Virus record (IMG/VR): IMGVR_UViG_3300046368_000774
Coordinates: 1 to 28,154 of that record
DNA length: 28,154 bases
Reading direction: 5' to 3' (one strand)
DNA from: a virus
Below, piece by piece: positions 18,526 through 26,684 of the stretch. A model generated the notes under the pieces. It worked only from the letters and a program-made list of their open reading frames with translations. It did no database searches and was not told where the DNA came from. The stretch's first letter is position 1; each line of letters starts with the position of its first letter. Made by a program: the position numbers and the translations under genes.

Positions 18526-19728
18526 TTAGTTTGTTATCATAAATGCTAGTTTGTTATCGTATTTTTTTCTAATACCCCCGTGTTCCAATTTTAAAATAAA
18601 TTTATAGAGTCTTCCTCTGGATAAACAACTAAAATCAAAATTAAAATAATGGCCATTTGTATCGCATGATATTTTTGTAAACTCAGAAAAGTCTATAATA
18701 ATCTCCTCTGTCTCAGCATCTAATACAGAAAAGAACATATCAAGTGAAGTAATGTTGCGACCCGTGTATCGCATTCTATTTGAGAAATTTTTCTTGGGGT
18801 TTAATTCTCTTACACCAACCACCAGTTTTTCAATTTCATCGTGTGAGTATGATTCTTTTATGTTTTCTATAAAAATGTGCAGGTCTTTGTTTTTTAACTC
18901 CATCACACCACTTTCAAGTGATTTGGTTTGTTCAGTGTTATCTGTGGTAGATTCTTCTAATGATCCCGAGTCTAGTGATCCCGAGTCTAGTGATCCCGAG
19001 TCTAGTGATCCAGATAGAAGTTCTGAATTTTTTGTGGTGGTTGTAATAATATATGGTTCAAATTTATAGTCATGCCCACCAACTTCAATATACGGACGAT
19101 ATATTGTATTTGTGTTTGATGAGAAAAACTTTACATTACCACATCTTTTTGATACATCATCTTTAAATTTTAAAATAATTCCGTTATTCTCAATAGCCGA
19201 CATATTCCAAAAAGAAACAAGTTGGGTTATATCAATTTTTACATCCGAAGCAACTGTTTCGAACTTGAATTTAAAATCTAATGTAGATTCTTCATCCAAT
19301 TCGTTGTCATAGAATTTGTCATACCAAGAACCCCCACCGGCATCATATTCAACGGATGTGGTTGTAGTCCATGTATCTTTATTTTCATTTTTATATAACC
19401 AGGATGCTCCTGGATATAATAACTCTGTATCAGAAAATCTACCTTTTCCCGCATCCCACTTTTCAGAAACCGGATATGCTTCAAGTTCTACATTAGACTC
19501 TAACTCTACACTCTGTACTATCCTTAAGTTTAATATATATCTGTTTGTTGTTTTAAAGTCTACCAAGATGTCTTCGTTAGAAAATAATAAAAGAGAACGA
19601 GCTGCCATAGGACCTTTAGTTGGTGTAAAGTCAGATGCGACTTCTAATATTTCATCAGCACCCGTGTTTAATATATCATAATTACTATATAATGTGCAAG
19701 ATTGTGTTGGGTATATAAATTTAATCAT
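18526..19728 (-). CDS. DNRLRE-like structural protein with GSLDS repeat linker
   Basis: The N-terminal 220 of 400 residues resemble the DNRLRE-type beta-sandwich found in many marine phage structural proteins. It opens with YPTQSCTLYSNYDILNTGAD, has an AYPVSEKWDAGKGRFSD strand, and closes with GIILKFKDD...FFSSNTNTIYRPYIEV. Residues 239-258 are GSLDS repeats acting as a flexible linker. Residues 272-400 form a second domain (DLHIFIENIKESYS, VGVRELNPKKNF, then a beta-rich end). The gene overlaps gp6 as TAATG and has the strongest Shine-Dalgarno in the window. Its place between gp6 and the giant wedge gene suggests a baseplate-associated part. The exact function is unknown. Confidence 0.82.
   Translation of the reverse strand: MIKFIYPTQSCTLYSNYDILNTGADEILEVASDFTPTKGPMAARSLLLFSNEDILVDFKTTNRYILNLRIVQSVELESNVELEAYPVSEKWDAGKGRFSDTELLYPGASWLYKNENKDTWTTTTSVEYDAGGGSWYDKFYDNELDEESTLDFKFKFETVASDVKIDITQLVSFWNMSAIENNGIILKFKDDVSKRCGNVKFFSSNTNTIYRPYIEVGGHDYKFEPYIITTTTKNSELLSGSLDSGSLDSGSLDSGSLEESTTDNTEQTKSLESGVMELKNKDLHIFIENIKESYSHDEIEKLVVGVRELNPKKNFSNRMRYTGRNITSLDMFFSVLDAETEEIIIDFSEFTKISCDTNGHYFNFDFSCLSRGRLYKFILKLEHGGIRKKYDNKLAFMITN
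18961..19020 (-). repeat. 15-bp in-frame tandem repeat (GSLDS)
   Basis: Three perfect copies of TGATCCCGAGTCTAG (plus-strand reading, starting at 18961, 18976 and 18991) are followed by a degenerate fourth copy. They encode the Gly-Ser-Leu-Asp-Ser linker of the DNRLRE-like protein. Perfect identity at the DNA level points to recent slippage expansion, so length may vary between relatives. Confidence 0.95.
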
Positions 19729-21698
19729 TATATGATCCTCCCTATTATGTCTTTCTTTGGGAACTTTATTTCAAATATAGAAGGGTCCATTGATGGGTAT
19801 ATTGTTTTTCCCGTTGTAGCTGCCTTTATATCGTATTCGTTTTCAGAATAGTTTCCATCTTCGGTTGTTAAATTTACTATTTCAACGTCAACCACAGACC
19901 GAACTCCGGATACCTTTGTTAGTTTGAGTTCTATTTCTCCAATTTCAATTGGTTGCATAATTGAAACTTTATCAGTTGTGTACATATCGGTAAGTTCACT
20001 GATGCAGTTAATTAAAACTTCTTTTTTGTTAAAGTTTTCAAATACTGATATTTCAAAGTTTATTCCAAAGTTTATCACAAATGCATTTGTGATATTGATA
20101 CCATCGGTCAAAATTCTGTATTTACTCAGATAAGTTTTTAAGTTTTTTAATATCAACTCGTTTGGTCTTATTAAGTGGTTGTTTTTGTCATAAGACAATA
20201 CATAAAGATTGATAGCAAGTGGGTTGTTGAGTTCACCATAAACAATGTTCATTCCAGTTGGTGTTGTTTTTGCTTCGTCCGTGAAAGCTTCTTTAAAGAT
20301 GTTAGTTTGTGAACGAGTATCAAGAATTCCGTCTTTGGATACATATGCTTTTGCTATACTCCCAAACTTGGGTGGCATGGACAATGTTCTTATTACATAA
20401 TCATCACGTGTAACCGCACGATGTTGTGATGAGAATGAAGCAAGTCCATTTTGTCTTATTTCTTCATCAGTTTCAGCAGATTTTCCTCCCGTAGCAGGAA
20501 GTGGGTTGTTTACTTGTATGCTTGATTTAACCGTGTCGATTGATGCTTGCTCTGATTGATCTATATATTCGGTTGTTTCTTGAAATTTTATACTTTGAAT
20601 AGTATTAAGTGTGTTTGCGGAAACGTTTGATGAAACTCCCCCACCTACATAATACTTTACAAGAAGTGTGGTGTTGGAAGGAGAACTTCCATAACTATTT
20701 GATTTTAAAAAGTTACTTGGGTCAATACCAGTTTCTAAGCTTTTAGCAGAGTTCATGGTTTTTCCTAAGTTGTTGAGATTCGGTATAATGATTTCATCAT
20801 CAAATTTATCACTTCCAGCACCGAATTCTAATGTGGTGGTGTTATCAGGATTTACTATAGTAGTGAATCTTCTGGATGACTTTATGAACTTCAATATATA
20901 TGGAACAGAATCAGCATATTTTGAATATACTGGATTGTTCTGGTAATCGTTCGGTTCTTCTATCGGTATTGTATCCTGAGCAAGATACGGAACTTCGTAA
21001 TACAGATTTCCGGCAGAATCTTCTACTGAAAGTATTTCAATTACGTTTTGATCCGCAAGTGTAATTTCAAAAAATTCAGTTGGTTCACCAACTCTAACTG
21101 TTTTTGATTTTAAAGTTCCGGCACTCGCTAGGCATCTTTTTTTAAGAATGTAGAATGTAGGTTGGCCGATTGAATCACGTTCGTATACACTAACCTCTCT
21201 TGGAGACTCTTTTTTGTCTTCATTAAAATTTATCTGCGAAAGTGTTCTAAAGGGTGGTGAGTTTCCGTCAGAAGATGCAACTTCCATACCCTCTTGGATA
21301 TTAAGTGCATATTTTAGGTCTGGTTCCATTTTTCCGTTTAACCCCACCTTTGAGGGAACGAGTTGAAAAACTTCCAACTCAGTTGTAGCAGATACAGATG
21401 TTCTTATTTTATACCCAAGGTAATTTGCTAAACTTATTATATTCTTTCTTTCTGATGAGTATTGCAGAAACCCCTCTTTGAACTGATGATCTATGTAATA
21501 AGACAACACATCACCTACATAACTAGCAAGTTCTATAAACATCATTCCCGTGGAGTTCTCACTAAAGTCACGATATGTAGATGAAAAATAAGATTTTGAA
21601 TATTCAATCAGATTTTTTCTAAACGAATTAAAATCTTTACCCGTATAATTAATGTCTTTTTTACTTGCAGATGCCTGTTGATATGTGTCGTTAGCCAT
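19728..21698 (-). CDS. gp6: Baseplate wedge subunit gp6 (baseplate J-like)
   Basis: At 656 residues this is close to T4 gp6 (660). The N-terminal block is typical of the family (DINYTGKDFNSFRKNLIEYS, GMMFIELASYVGDVLSYYID, IISLANYLGYKIR). The central baseplate-J region shows YYVGGGVSSNVSANTLN, then TGGKSAETDEEIRQNGLASFSSQHRAVTRDDY. gp6 forms the core of the wedge with gp7 and gp25 and is the ring that opens when the tail contracts. It follows the gp25 gene as TAAAATG, with GAGG about 9 nt upstream of the ATG, and ends overlapping the next ATG. All of the neighbouring order (gp25, then gp6, then the gpI/gp7-like core) supports the call. Confidence 0.96.
   Translation of the reverse strand: MANDTYQQASASKKDINYTGKDFNSFRKNLIEYSKSYFSSTYRDFSENSTGMMFIELASYVGDVLSYYIDHQFKEGFLQYSSERKNIISLANYLGYKIRTSVSATTELEVFQLVPSKVGLNGKMEPDLKYALNIQEGMEVASSDGNSPPFRTLSQINFNEDKKESPREVSVYERDSIGQPTFYILKKRCLASAGTLKSKTVRVGEPTEFFEITLADQNVIEILSVEDSAGNLYYEVPYLAQDTIPIEEPNDYQNNPVYSKYADSVPYILKFIKSSRRFTTIVNPDNTTTLEFGAGSDKFDDEIIIPNLNNLGKTMNSAKSLETGIDPSNFLKSNSYGSSPSNTTLLVKYYVGGGVSSNVSANTLNTIQSIKFQETTEYIDQSEQASIDTVKSSIQVNNPLPATGGKSAETDEEIRQNGLASFSSQHRAVTRDDYVIRTLSMPPKFGSIAKAYVSKDGILDTRSQTNIFKEAFTDEAKTTPTGMNIVYGELNNPLAINLYVLSYDKNNHLIRPNELILKNLKTYLSKYRILTDGINITNAFVINFGINFEISVFENFNKKEVLINCISELTDMYTTDKVSIMQPIEIGEIELKLTKVSGVRSVVDVEIVNLTTEDGNYSENEYDIKAATTGKTIYPSMDPSIFEIKFPKKDIIGRII
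19737..19743 (-). promoter_or_regulatory. Strong Shine-Dalgarno AGGGAGG
   Basis: AGGGAGG lies 8 nt before the ATG at 19728, inside the last codons of gp6. It fixes the start of the DNRLRE-like gene and shows that the host ribosome uses an anti-SD of the CCTCC type. Confidence 0.85.
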
Positions 21699-21699
21699 T

Positions 21700-22086
21700 T
21701 TATGAAACCTCTATTTCTAATTTTTCGTATGAATCAGGAATTGAACTTAACGAAAATGTAATTTGTATTGTTGCTGAATTGGGTGCGGTTGATATGTCTC
21801 TTGTTATATCAACCTCAAGTATAATCACCTCTGGCATCCACTTTTCTGTGGCATCCCTCACCGCCTCTTTAAGTAGTTCATCATAATCTTCTTCTGCCGG
21901 ATTAAACAACAAACTTCTTAAATCACTTCCATATGTTGGCATCATGGGTCGTTCTCCCTTTGCCGTCATTAAAAGCATTTTTAAGTTAGTGTGTGCACGT
22001 TCTATGTCAGAATATGTTTGGTCAAAAAAACCTGCTTTACCACGTGAATATGGTATTTTGATACCAAGTGGAATGTCTTTATTCAT
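21700..22086 (-). CDS. gp25: Baseplate wedge subunit gp25 (GPW/gp25 family)
   Basis: This 128-residue protein compares with 132 for T4 gp25. Family features are the GLKIPYSRG-like start (here IPLGIKIPYSRGKAGFF), the YSDIERAHTNLKMLLMTAKGERPMMPTYGSDLRSLLF block with the conserved GERxMxPxYGS-type core, and VRDATEKWMPEVIILEVDI. gp25 is the small, highly conserved wedge protein that contacts gp6 and shares features with the sheath, starting sheath polymerisation. The ATG overlaps the upstream stop as ATGA, with a GAGGA Shine-Dalgarno at 22099-22095, so the two genes are probably translationally coupled. Confidence 0.96.
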   Translation of the reverse strand: MNKDIPLGIKIPYSRGKAGFFDQTYSDIERAHTNLKMLLMTAKGERPMMPTYGSDLRSLLFNPAEEDYDELLKEAVRDATEKWMPEVIILEVDITRDISTAPNSATIQITFSLSSIPDSYEKLEIEVS

Positions 22087-22484
22087 TTAAGTTTTCCTCG
22101 TTTCTGATCTACAAGTTTTACTACATCGGAATAATTTCTAGTGAGTGCGTTTGATACATGATCAGGTAACGCATCTATATCGACGTCATTTCCACTTAAG
22201 TCGGTCATGCTCTGCGTGTTTCCTACACGAGGTCCTTCTGTCGGAATTCCCCCTACAGTTTCATTCAGTACTTTGTTTAGTGCCTCGTTGTTGCTATACC
22301 TCTTCGTGGGTGATTTTTTAGATGGAGCAGTTTCAAGTATTTGTTTTGTAATCTCAACTGGATCATCTACTATACTTGGTATAGTTTCTGTCTTTATCAG
22401 TTCAGATAGCATTTTTGGTAAAGACTCATTTAATTCAGCCTTAACTGCACCTCTTATTAGTTTTATTAATTCATTTTTTTTCAT
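22083..22484 (-). CDS. Small hypothetical protein of the baseplate operon
   Basis: A 133-residue protein I do not recognise firmly. It starts with an amphipathic helix (KKNELIKLIRGAVKAELNES) and has a central Pro/Thr/Lys-rich, probably disordered stretch. The second half is LNKVLNETVGGIPTEGPRVG...DALPDHVSNALTRNYSDVVK. There is no membrane segment or signal peptide. It begins 12 bp after the spike gene with a good AAAGG Shine-Dalgarno and overlaps gp25 by 4 bp. A position between the spike and wedge genes suggests a baseplate or assembly role, but nothing in the sequence proves one. Confidence 0.75.
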   Translation of the reverse strand: MKKNELIKLIRGAVKAELNESLPKMLSELIKTETIPSIVDDPVEITKQILETAPSKKSPTKRYSNNEALNKVLNETVGGIPTEGPRVGNTQSMTDLSGNDVDIDALPDHVSNALTRNYSDVVKLVDQKRGKLK

Positions 22485-22491
22485 TGTATAA

Positions 22492-22498
22492 CCTTTCT
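22492..22498 (-). promoter_or_regulatory. Shine-Dalgarno AGAAAGG
   Basis: AGAAAGG lies 7 nt before the ATG at 22484, in the 12-bp gap after the spike gene and overlapping its stop. It supports the chosen start of the 133-residue protein. Confidence 0.75.
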
Positions 22499-25223
22499 AT
22501 CCAGATATAAATATTCGCTCACTCAATAATGTTGGAGCTCTTGCCCTTAAAGCTGCAAGAGAACCTTGTTGAACGGGTACCGATGTTGTTACATACGGGT
22601 CGTTATGTGTATGTGACGCCAACCAATCACACAAATCTTGCAACCACCACACAGTGCAATCTCCTTTTAAGGATGGGTGGTTTCGTGTTGTATACACACC
22701 CAAATGAATTGTAGGTGATTCTATTGACGTGTGCATATCAGTTTTTAAAACAATTCTTTGTTTTGCATTCATTGTAATTTCATCATCAGTTGAAACAAAG
22801 AATTTTCTTTTTGAAAAAATTCCACACTCTTGTGTTTTGGCTGATATAAGTATTCGTTCTGAGTTTATTACTATTTGGTTGCCGTTTAAAGTTGGAAGTT
22901 GTGCTCCAAAAATTATGCCTTCGGTTTGTTCTGACAATACCAAGTTTTCTGTTTTTTCAATCTCCTTTGCAAATGTTTTGTCGTATACTTTTTCAGCATC
23001 TGCTAGTGTTTTTTTCACTTCTTCGGTGTTCTTTAAGTTTTTTAAATCATTCGGATGTAGTAGCCCAACTGCGTTCATATCTGCATCTTCAAGAACGGTG
23101 TCCTTTAGTTCTTCACGTTTAATTGTTTCTCCTGTGTGGAATGACTTTACTTCATCTGCATCCTGTTCTGCTGGAGGTCCTCCCACCGGTTTCTTTTGTT
23201 TTGTTGTAGATTTTGTTTTTTTGTATGATTCATCTCCGGTCTTTTCGTATGTATCTTCTTTTATATCCCCATTTTCATCTGTGTATGTGTCATAAACCAC
23301 ACTCTTGTTTTCTGATTCATAAGTTATACCAGAAGAACTTTTTTCTTCTATTTGGTGCGAACTGGTTGCATCTTTTTTTATTTCATCTTCAAGGTCATCT
23401 TTAGTTTTTGCTTTAATCTTTTTATTACCAGGAGAAATGGGTGATTTTGTAAGTGTATCTGTATCAGATATTGCGGGTTCAATTTGCTTATCTTGTTTCT
23501 GTGATTTTATTCCAAGTTGCTCTTTTACACTTTTGGGTTTATTGGGTATGGTGGTTTGTGTGTTTTCTTGTTTTATTAATTTATCATTTGATTCGGCAAC
23601 TTGAGTTGAAATTGATTTCTGTGAATATTTCAAATCTTCAACATTTATTTGTTTTTTGATTTCCTCCATATCCTTTTCGTATTGCTCATCTGTATACTCA
23701 AGTGGACCTAAATCTAATGGTTTGTCGTTTACAAATTCTATTGATTTATTGTCAGACTTAAAACCAATTCCACCCGTGAGTTCATCTTTATCTGTACTGA
23801 TTGATTTTGCTATATTATCCAACCCACCGTTTTCTTTTAATTCATCCTTGTTTACTAAAAGTTTTTCGGATTTTTCTTTTTCAAGTGCTTCTAAATCACG
23901 TTTGAGGTCTGCTTGTATTTTTTCATTTTGTTTTCGTGTTCGCAACCCCCCTTGCAAGTAACCTTTTTTGGCGGCAGGAGTCAGTGTCTTCATTCTTTCC
24001 TTTCCCCTTTCATCCAAGGTTGCTTCGTATGCATCAAGCTCTTCTTGTGAAAACTCTTCACCCCTTCTTCTTTTTTCTTCTAATGTTAATTCCTTTGTGT
24101 TTGGTGGTGATCCACCAATAGAACCACTACCAAGCAAAGAATCATTTCCGATTCCACCGAATAGTGGTTCTTCGGATTCATATCCACGTGATCTATTGAG
24201 TCCAGTTCTTGTGTCAAATTCAAGATTTACTAAATCTTTATTTCCCTGCGATAGTGTGATGTCTGTCTTTCCTAAATTACAAGCATCACACTTTAGCATA
24301 TCTATATCACCCGCAATTGATTTAAATTGCTGATCAAATCCAAAATCATTTGCAGCGTATGTGTCGTATGTTCCATCTGATATAAGTTTATTTCCAACTG
24401 CACTCGTTAGTCCTTTGTTTGTTAGTGTGTTTGAGAATGTTTTTCTCAACGAGTCAATTGTATCTGACCCATATTCCATATTCTCTACCCAGTCACATAA
24501 ATTAAACAAACTATTTGCGATGTTTAAATCTTGTATTCCAAATCCGGAGAAATTTGGTTTCAGGTTTAAAAGTTTATCAAATATTGATTTAAGTCTTGCA
24601 AGTAAATCTAAATTTATTCCTATTGATAATATCAAACCAAGTGCCTGCTCTGTATCAGAGTTGTATCCTCCAGGACCCCCTCGTTGTTTTCCTTTTAATC
24701 CAGCACACAATAATTTTAAACCAAATCCCGCAAGTTTGAATAACTTAAACATAGGTGTGTCGTTGGGACCTATACCTAGCATATCCCCACCCGGAACGTC
24801 AATTCCTAATGCAGATGCAGCCATTAAAGAATTTCCGGTTTCATTTCCCTTTAGAAAAGACGATGACTCACCACGTGCAGAACCAACTGAATTTATTATC
24901 CCCTTCTCAAGTGTTGAGTTTAATCCAAAATTACCCAAACCCACCGAGTTTATTAGGTGTTTGGATTTTTGGTCAGTAGACATATTTCGTTTCTGCTTGT
25001 TGCTTCCAGGGGTCTCTATAAATTTCATCAAATCATTGGAAGATTTTCCCCCAAAATGAGAACCCAACTTACTCGCAGTTCCCCCATCAACCGCAGTTCC
25101 AAATGAAGCAGTTAGTGCACCTGTCATATTATTATCAGATGCAAAAGATGCTATTTGTGATTTGGGTAAGGCATTTGAGTTTTTTTCTTCACACGCCTTG
25201 CAGTTTGAGTCTTTAGTTTTCAT
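22497..25223 (-). CDS. Spike protein: beta-helix needle with long disordered insert
   Basis: Residues 768-841 of this 908-residue protein are a gp5-like beta-helix (GNQIVINSERILISAKTQEC, then EITMNAKQRIVLKT, then SPTIHLG), as in T4 gp5 C-terminal needles. Residues 871-873 are His-Thr-His; an HxH motif near the tip binds iron in the P2 gpV and phi92 gp138 spikes. The N-terminus has a CKAC pair (residues 8-11) and a Gly/Ser-rich stretch. A hydrophobic helical part lies near 155-180 (FKLFKLAGFGLKLLCAGLKG) and a CDAC near 309. Residues about 380-765 are very rich in Lys, Glu, Asp and Ser and look disordered. The gene follows the OB-fold hub gene as TAAAATG. No lysozyme domain is visible. I infer that it supplies the needle of a two-gene spike; the roles of the N-terminus and insert are unknown. 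Confidence 0.8.
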   Translation of the reverse strand: MKTKDSNCKACEEKNSNALPKSQIASFASDNNMTGALTASFGTAVDGGTASKLGSHFGGKSSNDLMKFIETPGSNKQKRNMSTDQKSKHLINSVGLGNFGLNSTLEKGIINSVGSARGESSSFLKGNETGNSLMAASALGIDVPGGDMLGIGPNDTPMFKLFKLAGFGLKLLCAGLKGKQRGGPGGYNSDTEQALGLILSIGINLDLLARLKSIFDKLLNLKPNFSGFGIQDLNIANSLFNLCDWVENMEYGSDTIDSLRKTFSNTLTNKGLTSAVGNKLISDGTYDTYAANDFGFDQQFKSIAGDIDMLKCDACNLGKTDITLSQGNKDLVNLEFDTRTGLNRSRGYESEEPLFGGIGNDSLLGSGSIGGSPPNTKELTLEEKRRRGEEFSQEELDAYEATLDERGKERMKTLTPAAKKGYLQGGLRTRKQNEKIQADLKRDLEALEKEKSEKLLVNKDELKENGGLDNIAKSISTDKDELTGGIGFKSDNKSIEFVNDKPLDLGPLEYTDEQYEKDMEEIKKQINVEDLKYSQKSISTQVAESNDKLIKQENTQTTIPNKPKSVKEQLGIKSQKQDKQIEPAISDTDTLTKSPISPGNKKIKAKTKDDLEDEIKKDATSSHQIEEKSSSGITYESENKSVVYDTYTDENGDIKEDTYEKTGDESYKKTKSTTKQKKPVGGPPAEQDADEVKSFHTGETIKREELKDTVLEDADMNAVGLLHPNDLKNLKNTEEVKKTLADAEKVYDKTFAKEIEKTENLVLSEQTEGIIFGAQLPTLNGNQIVINSERILISAKTQECGIFSKRKFFVSTDDEITMNAKQRIVLKTDMHTSIESPTIHLGVYTTRNHPSLKGDCTVWWLQDLCDWLASHTHNDPYVTTSVPVQQGSLAALRARAPTLLSERIFISG

Positions 25224-25224
25224 T

Positions 25225-26274
25225 TTAGTTTCTAAAACTTGTGTCGATTATGTCTTTTCGTTTTCCTATGTTACTGTTGGATATTCCGTCCATACCGTTA
25301 TATGTCTTGTGTACACACCCACGTCTTTTGTACGGAACATTGTCATATTTATGAGTTAATGTAGGCACGAACTTGGATACAGTTCTTCCTGATGTGATTT
25401 GTATTGAACTGCCATCTTCGTTTACATCTTCAAGTATATTATATTGAAACCACTTTTCATCTTTTTTTGTAACCTTCTGACGATTTCTAATTAAAATCAT
25501 TGGGTTTCCCAAATTGTCGGCATATGATTCTCCGTATCCGTTTTGTGTTCCTACATCTACTGATGGGTTGTTTTCGTAGCACCCAAATCTAACACTACTC
25601 CCAAACCTGCTCTGAATTATCGTGTCTCCTTCATAGTGCCTCAGTGGTCTTATTTTATTATTTGCTTTGAAATATTTTCCTAGATAACTCTTACCGACAG
25701 GATCAGCATATCTGTTTGTTGCAGGCCATAGGTCTGATTTATTTCTAGCTCCGTCCAGTGATCCAGGACTTTTGGTTGCGTTTATTCCACCAGGACCTCC
25801 ATATCTATGTTCGTGTGCAAAGTCTGCACAATTGTTAATAAAATTTCTTGAGTTTAATCTACGTGTGTAGTATTGCCTACCCATATACATTGAAACCACA
25901 ACAATTTCATTTACAAGTGGGTATTCAAATATACCCGTTTCTAGTGGAGTAACCCAGTCAAGTTTATCCACAGGTGTTGTTTGTTGACTATTTACCAATC
26001 TTACTCTAACTCGTCCAATCCAAGAATAATCGCGGATATTGGGATCGTTGTATGTATCAGGCCAGGTTGATCGTTCTACTGTTGGTACTTCTGGGTTTGA
26101 CGAAGAAAATATAGGATGGGTTTCGTCACGAATAACATCTATTACTATCGCAGCCTCTAGTTCGTAAAAAAACGAAGAATCTGTTCCTGATAACTCGTTC
26201 CCTCGTACAGTTGATAGTTCTCTTTTGTCAAGGTTTTGTGTTTTTGATTTAAGATGTACTTGTGTATGTGCCAT
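25225..26274 (-). CDS. gp5: gp5-like baseplate hub protein, OB-fold without lysozyme
   Basis: Residues about 38-145 of this 349-residue protein fit the gp5 N-terminal OB-fold: AAIVIDVIRDE, then YSWIGRVRVRLVNS, then DWVTPLETGIFEYPLVNEIVVV and GRQYYTRRLN. Residues 208-231 hold IRPLRHYEGDTIIQSRFGSS and the following VRFG, a block common in marine T4-like homologues. The T4 protein continues with a lysozyme domain and a beta-helix. Here neither is present, and the beta-helix is instead encoded by the next gene. The ATG overlaps the upstream stop as TAATG. It should sit at the centre of the baseplate on the hub and carry the spike. The OB-fold assignment comes from pattern, not structure. Confidence 0.82.
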   Translation of the reverse strand: MAHTQVHLKSKTQNLDKRELSTVRGNELSGTDSSFFYELEAAIVIDVIRDETHPIFSSSNPEVPTVERSTWPDTYNDPNIRDYSWIGRVRVRLVNSQQTTPVDKLDWVTPLETGIFEYPLVNEIVVVSMYMGRQYYTRRLNSRNFINNCADFAHEHRYGGPGGINATKSPGSLDGARNKSDLWPATNRYADPVGKSYLGKYFKANNKIRPLRHYEGDTIIQSRFGSSVRFGCYENNPSVDVGTQNGYGESYADNLGNPMILIRNRQKVTKKDEKWFQYNILEDVNEDGSSIQITSGRTVSKFVPTLTHKYDNVPYKRRGCVHKTYNGMDGISNSNIGKRKDIIDTSFRN

Positions 26275-26684
26275 TATACGGAGTCCGATTCGTGTTTAAT
26301 CTTCTTAAAGTCTTTTTCTATTGTATCATCAGTTTTGCTTATCTCTTCTACTTCTTTTTTAACACTTTGTAGTAGTTGCTCTTTTTCCATGTCGGTTAAC
26401 CCACCACCACCACCACCCGCATCATCAGAGGATGATGAACCACTTAAAAACCTTTGTAAAACGGCCGACAACTTTATAAGTTGATCATCGTTTTTAACAG
26501 ATACATCAATATAATCTTTAATCATAGGAGCAATTACAGTGGCACTACCCGCATCCTTTACCATTGTACGCAAATCCTTGATCAATTGATCAATTTGAGC
26601 AGACTTACGGGTTGAGTTAAAATAAATGTCTTTAGCAAGAGACGAAAATGTTTTTCCATCAAAAATTTCTTTATCAGTATCCAT
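26274..26684 (-). CDS. Small helical protein, conserved-looking, unknown function
   Basis: The N-terminus of this 136-residue protein (FDGKTFSSLAKDIYFNSTRK, then SAQIDQLIKDLR) has the look of a small protein found in aquatic T4-like phages, but I cannot name a function. The protein is helical up to residue 80. It then has a Ser/Asp and six-Gly hinge (residues 82-95) and ends with a charged helix likely to form a coiled coil (TDMEKEQLLQSVKKEVEEI). The shape suggests two helical parts joined by a flexible linker. The gene sits between the late sigma and the hub gene and overlaps the latter by one base, so a tail or head assembly role is possible. No Shine-Dalgarno is seen. Confidence 0.75.
   Translation of the reverse strand: MDTDKEIFDGKTFSSLAKDIYFNSTRKSAQIDQLIKDLRTMVKDAGSATVIAPMIKDYIDVSVKNDDQLIKLSAVLQRFLSGSSSSDDAGGGGGGLTDMEKEQLLQSVKKEVEEISKTDDTIEKDFKKIKHESDSV

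Noticed and set aside
18961-19020. Short direct repeats considered as a CRISPR array
   Set aside because: The units are 15 bp, contiguous, in frame and without spacers, so they are a coding tandem repeat.
22729-23295. Plus-strand open frame of 188 codons rich in Ser, Phe and Val
   Set aside because: It mirrors the Lys/Glu/Asp-rich insert of the minus-strand spike gene. Its composition is explained by complementing that codon bias.
24361-25059. Plus-strand open frame of 232 codons opposite the spike gene
   Set aside because: It is antisense to a well-supported minus-strand gene, has a low-complexity Ser/Pro/Phe composition and no Shine-Dalgarno, and no other plus-strand gene exists in the window.
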